Assembly: GCA_964616495.1 (NCBI GenBank)
Contig: CAZTRF010000038.1
Location: 1-9,177, forward strand
DNA: 9,177 bases
Direction: 5' to 3'
From: DAOSVX01 sp964616495
Lineage (GTDB): Bacteria > Bacillota_I > Bacilli_A > RF39 > UBA660
Part shown: positions 1-5,494 of the stretch, one piece after another
Layout: every line of letters starts with the position of its first letter
Position numbering within the stretch: the stretch's first letter is position 1
The notes under the pieces: generated by a model
Databases searched by the model: none
What the model was told of the DNA's origin: nothing
What the model saw: the letters and a program-made list of their open reading frames with translations, nothing else
Translations under genes and position numbers: made by a program

Positions 1-614
1 CATATATCTATATCAACATTATATTTATTTTTTAATTCATTAATTAAATTAACATTAGTATTATCTTTTAATATAATTTCTTTTATTTGATATTTAACAA
101 TTTGATTTTCTAAAACATTAATATTTTTCAAAATTTTATTACTTAAAAGACTTCCCGTGGAAATATCAAGCATAGTTAATATATATGAGTCTGGATACTC
201 TAATAATGATGCTACAAATGAATTATTATGAGAATCAAGAAGTTCTAAATCAGCAATCGTTCCTTTACTAATTACATCTGTAACTCCCCTTTTTACCATT
301 TTTTTAGTAAATCTTGGATCTTCAAGTTGCTCACATATTGCCACTTTATATCCTTTTTCAATAAGGCGTTCTACATAAGGTTTAACCGCATGAAAAGGAA
401 CTCCACACATTGGAATTCTTTCTTTTAGTCCCGCATTTTTACCAGTAAGGGTTAATTCTAATTCATGACTAGCTAAAATACCATCTTCAAAGAATAGTTC
501 ATAAAAATCCCCCAAACGAAAAAGCAACAATTCATCTTCGTGTTTTTTTTTAATATCCATATATTGCTTCATCATTGGACTTAGTTCTTCGTAATTAACG
601 TCTTCTCTTTTCAT
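1..614 (-). CDS. mutS: DNA mismatch repair protein MutS, N-terminal 204 residues (3' end beyond window)
   Basis: MutS recognises base mismatches and small loops in newly replicated DNA and recruits MutL. The visible part holds the mismatch-binding domain I and the start of connector domain II. The mismatch-reading Phe-x-Glu motif is intact (F37, E39 within GDFYELFFEDG), followed by the conserved RIPMCGVPFHA and VAICEQLEDP blocks (about residues 70-105). Near residues 165-175 the segment SYILTMLDISTGSL fits the opening of domain II. The start at ATG 614 is supported by GGTG six bases upstream and by the normal distance from the N-terminus to FYE. The family is usually 800-900 residues, so about three quarters of the gene, including the ATPase, lies to the left of the window. 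It sits 56 bases downstream of ylbL on the same strand and may share its transcript. Identification is secure from sequence. Confidence 0.96.
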   Translation of the reverse strand, partial: MKREDVNYEELSPMMKQYMDIKKKHEDELLLFRLGDFYELFFEDGILASHELELTLTGKNAGLKERIPMCGVPFHAVKPYVERLIEKGYKVAICEQLEDPRFTKKMVKRGVTDVISKGTIADLELLDSHNNSFVASLLEYPDSYILTMLDISTGSLLSNKILKNINVLENQIVKYQIKEIILKDNTNVNLINELKNKYNVDIDI

Positions 615-631
615 ATTTAACACCAATTTAT

Positions 632-659
632 ATTATACAATAAAACGACTTTTTATTAA
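632..659 (-). promoter_or_regulatory. Possible sigma-A-type promoter for mutS
   Basis: On the minus strand a perfect TATAAT (632-637) lies 17 bases before the mutS start codon's first base. A TTAATA at 654-659 lies 16 bases further upstream and matches TTGACA at four of six positions. The predicted transcript would have a leader of only about 10 bases, containing GGTG. The -35 is weak and the region is AT-rich, so this may be chance; ylbL read-through is the alternative. Confidence 0.4.
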
Positions 660-670
660 ATGCTTTTTGA

Positions 671-1672
671 TTATGATAATTCATAAATAGCTTCACTTAA
701 GGTAGCGACACAAATCATTTTCATAGTGGTATCTTTTTTATCATATGTTTCATGAGCCTCTTCACAATTATCTTTTGGGACTAAAAAGATATCGGCCTCT
801 TCTTTAATAGCAGCTAATATTTTATGATTAACTCCTCCAATGGCTCCAACTGAGCCATCTTTAGAAATAGTCCCCGTTCCAGCTATTTTTAAGCCCTTTG
901 TAAGGTCATACTCAGTTAATCTATTATATATTTGAAGAGCAAGCATTAATCCTCCAGAGGGCCCTGATTCACTCGTTTTAGAAGTTATTTCTACCTTGGG
1001 ATTGGCTTCATAATCATAAAGAGTAACAAAACTAATACCGGCCATTTTTTCTCCATCAATCATTTTAACAGTAATATAGCCTTCCGTTAATTCATCATTT
1101 CTTTTAATAAGGAGATTTATTTTTTCTCCTACTTCCTTAGAAGAAACTATTTCTCTGAGCTTTTCAATAGAAGTAACCGTTTCATTATCAGCACTAATTA
1201 TAATATCTTTCATTTTTAAATTGGTGTCTGCTTCATTAGAAATATATACAATCATATTGTTTTCATTAGTAATAGTTAATTCTTTACCAATTAAGGTATA
1301 TGCTGCGATAACGGCATTATCAATTGATTCTTCTAAATAAACATGATCTCTTATTTGCATATCTTCTAAAGATTCATTACTCATTGTTAAATCAGAAACT
1401 TTTTCAATTTCCCAATTAGGATTTATAAGGCCAATTAATAAATAGGCAATATTAGCTTCTCTCATAGAAACATACGTCATATTAAGAGATCCAGTTTCTT
1501 TATATTCATTATCGATTTTAATTCTATCTTCCAAACTAATAAGCCCTCCCGGAGAGTAAATAGCATATGGAAGATTTACCCAAAACAATAAAATTATAAC
1601 TAAAATGGTTATTAAAAACCTTTTATTTTCTTTGATATAATTCTTTAGAAAAACATATATTTTATTAAACAT
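671..1672 (-). CDS. ylbL: YlbL/DdcP family membrane-anchored PDZ-Lon serine protease
   Basis: This is a secreted, membrane-tethered protease with a Lon-type Ser-Lys active site. An N-terminal transmembrane helix spans about residues 18-38. A PDZ-like domain lies at about 135-210 (DIIISADNETVTSIEKL and the following strands), and a Lon proteolytic domain at about 225-333. The catalytic serine is S239 in ESGPSGG and the lysine is K284 in GGVNHK, a 45-residue spacing that agrees with what I recall for Bacillus subtilis YlbL. The length of 333 residues is normal. In B. subtilis YlbL (DdcP) helps degrade the SOS-induced division inhibitor YneA during checkpoint recovery; the substrate here is unknown. 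ATG 1672 is preceded by GGTGA six bases upstream. The gene is divergent from ylbJ and followed by mutS. Confidence 0.93.
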   Translation of the reverse strand: MFNKIYVFLKNYIKENKRFLITILVIILLFWVNLPYAIYSPGGLISLEDRIKIDNEYKETGSLNMTYVSMREANIAYLLIGLINPNWEIEKVSDLTMSNESLEDMQIRDHVYLEESIDNAVIAAYTLIGKELTITNENNMIVYISNEADTNLKMKDIIISADNETVTSIEKLREIVSSKEVGEKINLLIKRNDELTEGYITVKMIDGEKMAGISFVTLYDYEANPKVEITSKTSESGPSGGLMLALQIYNRLTEYDLTKGLKIAGTGTISKDGSVGAIGGVNHKILAAIKEEADIFLVPKDNCEEAHETYDKKDTTMKMICVATLSEAIYELS

Positions 1673-1689
1673 TTAATATCACCATTAAA

Positions 1690-1718
1690 ATTATAACAAA
1701 TTTGGAGGAACTTATGAA
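1690..1718 (-). promoter_or_regulatory. Probable sigma-A promoter of ylbL, overlapping the ylbJ start
   Basis: On the minus strand a perfect TATAAT (1690-1695) is preceded by an extended -10 TG (TGTTATAAT). Seventeen bases upstream is TTCATA (1713-1718), a four-of-six match to TTGACA. Transcription would begin near 1683 and give a short leader containing GGTGA. The -35 lies over the ylbJ start codon on the other strand, so the two divergent genes share this 41-base gap. Confidence 0.6.
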
Positions 1719-2652
1719 AGAAAAAATAACTAATTTCACAATTATTTCAATATTAGTGGTTTTATTAGGAATAATTTTTTTAAATTCAAGCACTATTGTT
1801 ACTAATGTTATCTTTGCTTCTAAAATATGGTTTTATAGGGTATTCCCCTCTTTATTTATTTTTTATACAATTAGCGACCTTTTAATTAACTATAATTTTA
1901 TTTATTATTTAAATAAAATATTTAGCAATTTCTTTACCAAATTATTTAAAATAAATCCTAATACTTCATTTATTTTTTTTATGAGCCTTTTTAGTGGGTG
2001 CCCTAGCAACGCCAAATTTACTAAAGAACTTTTAGACAAAAAATATATTGATGAAATAGATGCATCTAAAATAATGTGCTTTTCTTTTTTTTCTAACCCT
2101 ATTTTCATCATAACTATGGGTCTAACCATTTTTAACAGTCTCTTAATGGCTTTTATTGTATTAGGATCTCATTATTTTGGAAATATTATTATTGGATTAT
2201 TTATGAGAAATAAACTAGTTCATAAAACGAGTTATAAACCCATTACTTATTCAAAGCCTCTTCCTATCAGAGACGTATTGCCTAAATCTATTATGAAATC
2301 AATAAATGTTTTATCATTAATATTAGGTATTATTATTCTATTTGTCGTTCTAAATTCTTTAATAGGAAATTTATTCAAATTTACTCCTATTACTAAACTT
2401 ATTTTAGGAAGTTTTTTAGAACTAACACAGGGTTTAAATCTACTAAAGAGTATTAATCTTAGTATAACAATTAAAGTGGTATTAAGCACTATGATTCTTT
2501 CTTTTGGAGGATTGAGTATTCATATGCAAATAAAAAGTATTTTAAATGAAAAGGTTAATTTAAAATACTTCTTTAAGGCCCGTATTTTTCATATGTTTAT
2601 TTCGGGAACATTAGCTTGTATTATTATTCATATAGTAAGTTTATTGGTGTAG
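1714..2652 (+). CDS. ylbJ: YlbJ-family sporulation integral membrane protein
   Basis: YlbJ is a polytopic membrane protein of the nucleoside-recognition/Gate fold family. In Bacillus it is made in the mother cell and needed for spore envelope maturation; its substrate is not established. The 312 residues contain about eight hydrophobic segments and the family's hallmark motifs: FPSLFIFYT (44-52), SGCPSNAK (94-101), FFSNPIF (125-131), a GSFLELTQG block (232-240) and SFGGLSIHMQ (263-272). It is shorter than B. subtilis YlbJ, which I recall as about 400 residues. An upstream TTG at 1702 is in frame, but GGAGG at 1704-1708 sits five bases before ATG 1714, so that ATG is the real start. The end overlaps the tail of the opposing pseudopilin gene by 29 bases. 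I found no convincing sigma-E promoter upstream. Confidence 0.93.
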   Translation: MKEKITNFTIISILVVLLGIIFLNSSTIVTNVIFASKIWFYRVFPSLFIFYTISDLLINYNFIYYLNKIFSNFFTKLFKINPNTSFIFFMSLFSGCPSNAKFTKELLDKKYIDEIDASKIMCFSFFSNPIFIITMGLTIFNSLLMAFIVLGSHYFGNIIIGLFMRNKLVHKTSYKPITYSKPLPIRDVLPKSIMKSINVLSLILGIIILFVVLNSLIGNLFKFTPITKLILGSFLELTQGLNLLKSINLSITIKVVLSTMILSFGGLSIHMQIKSILNEKVNLKYFFKARIFHMFISGTLACIIIHIVSLLV

Positions 2653-3223
2653 ACAATATTTCAGTAGAACTATTATATGGATAATAGGCTTCGATCCAAT
2701 AATTATTAAGAGCGTTATCAATTAAAGGAAACTTTATTACTAACATTTTATTATATTTGTATGCAGTAGTTGTTGTATAAGAAGTAACTGTAAAGTCCCC
2801 TACTTTTCCCAAATATTTTTTACCTTCACCTTCGGTTACCACCGATTCTGGTAATTGTCTTCTTTCATAAAGAATAACATCATTGCCCATCTCAGCAAGT
2901 TCGTCAATTTCTTGAACCGTTATAACTTGATTATTATTAGAAATAGTAATAGTTAAATAGCGATTATTAGCTAGAGTAAGTTTGACTGACCTTTCACCAA
3001 AAGTAGATATAGATTCAACGTTAATAACCGTTTCATTTAGTAACACATTTTGAATATTTTTATTAATAATAGTCTGAGTTATTTTATAGGTTGGCTTACT
3101 ATTACTTTTATTTTCCTCATTTCTAAGATCAATTAATAGCCTAAATAAAAATATTACAATTACTGATACCAATATAACTGAAACTATTAATTCAATTAAG
3201 GTCATGCCTTTTTTATTTTTCAT
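2624..3223 (-). CDS. Prepilin-type N-terminal methylation domain protein (pseudopilin, second of pair)
   Basis: This is a type IV pilin-like protein of 199 residues. It starts with a short basic leader, MKNKKG, followed by MTLIELIVSV. A prepilin peptidase would cut after G6, and the conserved Glu at mature position +5 is present (E11). The hydrophobic helix runs to about residue 29, followed by a 170-residue mainly polar, Thr/Asn-rich and presumably beta-rich head. Such proteins build pilus, competence or type II secretion-like fibres in the membrane. The head resembles no subtype I can name; a minor pseudopilin (GspJ/ComGF-like) is a guess. The frame can be extended to GTG 3235, but ATG 3223 gives a normal leader and starts one base after the stop of the preceding gene. 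AGGAAG lies 11 bases upstream, so translation is probably coupled. The stop lies inside the 3' end of ylbJ. Confidence 0.85.
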   Translation of the reverse strand: MKNKKGMTLIELIVSVILVSVIVIFLFRLLIDLRNEENKSNSKPTYKITQTIINKNIQNVLLNETVINVESISTFGERSVKLTLANNRYLTITISNNNQVITVQEIDELAEMGNDVILYERRQLPESVVTEGEGKKYLGKVGDFTVTSYTTTTAYKYNKMLVIKFPLIDNALNNYWIEAYYPYNSSTEILSTPINLLYE

Positions 3224-3224
3224 A

Positions 3225-3710
3225 TTAAACAGCACTTCCTATCTTTAAACTTGCTACATTATCATCATTAAACCAAATGACCAAACGATACCCACCAGTA
3301 CTATTTTTTAAAGTCCTAATATATTCACTAACCGTAGGAGAGATAGAATCATAATCAAATTTATTATAACTATCAACATCAAAAAGATACATTTTATTAA
3401 TATCTAAAACTTCAGTGCTTTTTAACATTGTACAATATTCCTGATTGGTAATTCCTGATAAATTACAATCAATTTCTATAAAAGCATTAGCGCTTGATGT
3501 AGTACTTGCAAAATGATTAGTTATTCCATTATCTTCAAAAAATCTTTTCATAGTATAGGTTCGATATAAATAATTTGTATTATTATGGGTACTTCTAGTT
3601 TTTTCTAACTCCATAGTAGCTGTAAAGGCCTTATAAACTACCAAAAGTGCAAATGATAAGAAGGCTACCATTACTATAGTTTCAACCATTACAAAACCTT
3701 TATTTTTCAT
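3225..3710 (-). CDS. Prepilin-like protein with FVMVE cleavage motif (pseudopilin, first of pair)
   Basis: This is a 161-residue type IV pilin-like protein. Its leader MKNKG is followed by FVMVETIVMVAFL, with predicted cleavage after G5 and Glu at mature position +5 (E10). The pattern FVMVE departs from the usual FTLIE but keeps the needed G, F and E. One hydrophobic helix reaches to about residue 28; the head has two cysteines 11 residues apart (ending IDC and EYC), possibly a disulfide. An earlier ATG at 3716 is only one base after the AGGAG site (3718-3722), whereas ATG 3710 is seven bases away, so I start the gene at 3710. It is the promoter-proximal gene of a two-gene operon. It may be a minor pseudopilin of GspI/ComGE type. 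No secretion ATPase, platform protein or prepilin peptidase is present here. Confidence 0.82.
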   Translation of the reverse strand: MKNKGFVMVETIVMVAFLSFALLVVYKAFTATMELEKTRSTHNNTNYLYRTYTMKRFFEDNGITNHFASTTSSANAFIEIDCNLSGITNQEYCTMLKSTEVLDINKMYLFDVDSYNKFDYDSISPTVSEYIRTLKNSTGGYRLVIWFNDDNVASLKIGSAV

Positions 3711-3731
3711 AGTCATTCTCCTATCCTAATC

Positions 3732-3760
3732 ATTATAATATAAAATAATTAAAAAATCAA
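3732..3760 (-). promoter_or_regulatory. Sigma-A promoter of the pseudopilin operon
   Basis: On the minus strand TTGATT (3755-3760) and a perfect TATAAT (3732-3737) are separated by exactly 17 bases. Transcription would start near 3725, leaving a very short leader that still carries the AGGAG ribosome site. The -35 box lies inside one arm of the 30-base palindrome at 3754-3783, so a protein or hairpin at that palindrome could affect this promoter. Confidence 0.65.
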
Positions 3761-3783
3761 AAAGATAACTATCTTTCTGATTT
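3754..3783. repeat. 30-bp near-perfect palindrome between divergent genes (operator or terminator)
   Basis: Two 14-base arms, AAATCAAAAAGATA and TATCTTTCTGATTT, flank a two-base centre with a single mismatch. Read on the minus strand the stem is followed by TTTAATTATTT, and with the last bases of the arm this forms a run of six T, so it could be an AT-rich intrinsic terminator for transcripts leaving ysxE. It also covers the -35 of the pseudopilin promoter and lies just upstream of the small plus-strand gene, which would suit an operator. Sequence alone does not decide between these. Confidence 0.6.
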
Positions 3784-3808
3784 ATCATAAAATAAAATAG
3801 GTGATTAA

Positions 3809-3988
3809 ATGTGTAATGGTCCACGATATACCGGTTTTAGAGTTTTTGCTATCTTTGTCTTAATTTGCTTGATTGGATATCAAATAATAGTAACCCTTAT
3901 TTTACCTTTTAGATTTAATGTTTTTATTTTATTAATTGAAATAATTCTACTCTTCTATTTTATCTTCCGTATAATATGGCCTTGCTAA
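3809..3988 (+). CDS. Small two-helix membrane protein, 59 residues, unknown function
   Basis: I do not recognise a family. The frame begins MCNGPRYTGFRVF and ends FRIIWPC. A perfect AGGTGA (3799-3804) lies four bases before ATG 3809, which is the main evidence that it is expressed. Two hydrophobic stretches (about 11-33 and 37-57) are separated by a short turn with PFRFN, suggesting a hairpin in the membrane with both ends on the same side. Basic residues at R6, R11 and R54 hint that the ends are cytoplasmic. Each terminus carries a cysteine (C2 and C59). The last 42 bases overlap the 3' end of ysxE on the other strand. It is divergent from the pseudopilin operon; a role in either sporulation or the pilin system is only suggested by position. 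Confidence 0.68.
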   Translation: MCNGPRYTGFRVFAIFVLICLIGYQIIVTLILPFRFNVFILLIEIILLFYFIFRIIWPC

Positions 3989-4846
3989 GCTTTCAGTTTT
4001 ATATATATAGTCAAGGATTTCTCTTATCTTTTTGCAGTTAGAAAACTCATGATTGGTTAATTCAATATCTTTAGGAATAGAAGTTATAATAAAAAATAAC
4101 TTTTTTTCACTTTCATCCAAAGGATATCTTTGACAATATTGTTTAAATACCTCATCAAAAGAAATATTTAAATATTCTTTTTGATAGAAATTTATTAAAT
4201 CTAATATAGGGCTATCTATTTTACTTTTTTCCCAACTAATTAATACACTCCGATCTCCTTTTTTAAAATGATCTAGTTCTAAATTATTATGAATTAAGGC
4301 CACCCTTTGTTTACGAGTATCTTTTACTAATTCATACCAATTTTCTAATTCGCTCTCGCAAAAAGAAATGGCAGCCACTATTTTAGATGAATTTCTAATA
4401 AGTAGATAATGACTTGGAGACATATATATTTCGCCTTCAATTTCATTAAACAATTTATTGTATTTTTCTTTTATGTAATTAATATTAGAACTAACTGTTT
4501 CAAATATTTCCTTATATGTATCTTCAGTAACCTCTTTAAAATAAGTTGTCTTATTATGAAGATTAGCCACTACATTAATCATATCCATAGCTTTCTGTTC
4601 AACAGGCATACTTATATCATCAACATATTGATAGACGTTAACATCAGTTCTATTTTCATCTATTAAAGGAACGTAATTATCAAAATCTCTAGAAATTAAA
4701 TAGGTGTATAAATTTTTAATATCAATGTCTGGCTTTTCTTTTACAACAAAGTTACCACTACTGGTTTCTAAAATAATTGCTTTTTTATTAAGTGTATATC
4801 TAAAAGGTTTGTAAATTTCTTTTAAAGCCTCTAAACTATTATTCAT
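3947..4846 (-). CDS. ysxE: YsxE / CotS-family spore coat-associated protein (kinase-like fold, probably inactive)
   Basis: This 299-residue protein resembles the CotS/YsxE/YutH family, which has an aminoglycoside-phosphotransferase-like fold and associates with the spore coat. Evidence is the overall pattern: a lysine in NFVVKEK (K36) as a possible nucleotide-site lysine, the helical middle region, then ALIHNNLELDHF (183-194) at the place of the catalytic loop, and LISWEKSKIDSPILDL (202-217) at the place of the metal-binding segment. In active relatives these read HGDLxxxN and (L/I)IDF; here the catalytic Asp is N188, the Asn is H193 and the metal Asp is S204, so phosphotransfer is unlikely. 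Position is the strongest argument: it overlaps the end of the SpoVID gene by eight bases, and spoVID-ysxE is an operon in B. subtilis. I see no clear ribosome site, so translation is probably coupled. Confidence 0.75.
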   Translation of the reverse strand: MNNSLEALKEIYKPFRYTLNKKAIILETSSGNFVVKEKPDIDIKNLYTYLISRDFDNYVPLIDENRTDVNVYQYVDDISMPVEQKAMDMINVVANLHNKTTYFKEVTEDTYKEIFETVSSNINYIKEKYNKLFNEIEGEIYMSPSHYLLIRNSSKIVAAISFCESELENWYELVKDTRKQRVALIHNNLELDHFKKGDRSVLISWEKSKIDSPILDLINFYQKEYLNISFDEVFKQYCQRYPLDESEKKLFFIITSIPKDIELTNHEFSNCKKIREILDYIYKTESLARPYYTEDKIEE

Positions 4847-5441
4847 TTAAAACATTTGGAATTATTAGCTTATCTCCCAAACTTAGATTATCAGTGGCAT
4901 TGTACTGCTTAATAGTTTCTACATCAGTATTATACATTGTACAAATAGTTTCAATAGTTTCATTTTCTCTAATAATATGAACATGATAAGTAATATAGGT
5001 ATCTTCATCATTTTTAATACTATCCATTACTTCATTTGGTTCGACTCGATCCGCTTCTTTTATTTCTTCTATTTCAGGAATTATGATTGGAGAAACTTCT
5101 TCTTCATCTAACAATATTTCTTTTTCTTCAGCTTTAACACTAAATTCAATATTTACCTTTAAAATGTCATCGCCAATTAAATCATAATAAAAGTCTTCAA
5201 TATTAAATTCTAAACTATCTTTTAAAATATTTTCGGTTAAATCGACACTAAAAGGCAAACGATATAAAAATTTTTCTTTATTAACACTTATTTCATGAAC
5301 TTTATATTCACCACTAATAACAAAATCTCCTAATATTTCCTCATCTTTAATATTTAATTCATGTTCTAGTGACATACTTATTATTTCACTTATTTTGGTT
5401 TCAAATTTTATTTCCTTACTATAAGGTACTATTATTTTCAT
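4839..5441 (-). CDS. spoVID: SpoVID-like spore coat/cortex morphogenetic protein with C-terminal LysM domain
   Basis: SpoVID (SipL in clostridia) links the SpoIVA shell to the coat during forespore encasement. The 200 residues show an N-terminal beta-rich domain (about 1-105) with the SpoVID-type pattern ISMSLEHELNI, ILGDFVISGEY, FLYRLPFSVDL and LKVNIEFSVKA. An acidic linker rich in Glu and Ile follows (105-148), then a LysM domain (about 152-195, YHVHIIRENETIETICTMYN to LSLGDKLIIP) that would bind peptidoglycan or its precursor. B. subtilis SpoVID is about 575 residues with a long acidic middle; here that middle is almost absent. A C-terminal LysM argues against SafA, where LysM is N-terminal. 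AAAGGAA precedes ATG 5441. The gene follows lon and overlaps ysxE. Family assignment is good; exact orthology is inferred from domain order and neighbours. Confidence 0.85.
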   Translation of the reverse strand: MKIIVPYSKEIKFETKISEIISMSLEHELNIKDEEILGDFVISGEYKVHEISVNKEKFLYRLPFSVDLTENILKDSLEFNIEDFYYDLIGDDILKVNIEFSVKAEEKEILLDEEEVSPIIIPEIEEIKEADRVEPNEVMDSIKNDEDTYITYHVHIIRENETIETICTMYNTDVETIKQYNATDNLSLGDKLIIPNVLNE

Positions 5442-5445
5442 AAAA

Positions 5446-5487
5446 AAATCATTCCTTTCTTAATTAAATTTATGAAAGAAATGATTT
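5446..5487 (-). terminator. Hairpin after lon that contains the spoVID ribosome binding site
   Basis: Read on the minus strand, AAATCATTTCTTTC (5487-5474) pairs with GAAAGGAATGATTT (5459-5446) over 14 base pairs including one G-U. The loop is 14 bases, and four T follow the stem directly. It begins seven bases after the lon stop and so can act as a lon terminator. The right arm includes AAAGGAA, the ribosome site of spoVID, whose ATG is at 5441, so any read-through RNA from lon would have that site paired. Confidence 0.7.
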
Positions 5488-5494
5488 AATATGA
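5467..5494 (-). promoter_or_regulatory. Candidate sigma-E-like promoter for spoVID-ysxE
   Basis: On the minus strand TCATATT (5488-5494) matches the sigma-E -35 pattern KMATATT. CATAAATT (5467-5474) matches the -10 CATACAAT at six of eight positions. The gap is 13 bases, one shorter than usual. Transcription would start near 5460, inside the loop of the hairpin, giving an RNA without the left arm and with the ribosome site free. B. subtilis spoVID is under sigma-E. AT-rich DNA makes chance matches easy. Confidence 0.45.

Noticed and set aside
639..657. Seven-base-pair hairpin (AATAAAA, TTTTATT) between ylbL and mutS
   Set aside because: The stem is all A-T and is not followed by a T run, so it is unlikely to end transcription.
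1905..2489. Two minus-strand open frames (1905-2129, 2247-2489) inside ylbJ
   Set aside because: They lie antisense to a gene with clear family motifs, and have no start signals or recognisable protein features.
3768..3794. Sigma-K-like promoter (AC, 16 bases, CATAAAATA) before the small membrane gene
   Set aside because: The start point would fall at about 3800, inside the AGGTGA ribosome site, so the RNA would lose part of it; CATA-type strings are common in this DNA.
4409..4666. Plus-strand hydrophobic frame of 85 codons inside ysxE
   Set aside because: It is antisense to ysxE; the Phe/Ile-rich composition is what AT-rich antisense DNA gives, and no ribosome site precedes it.
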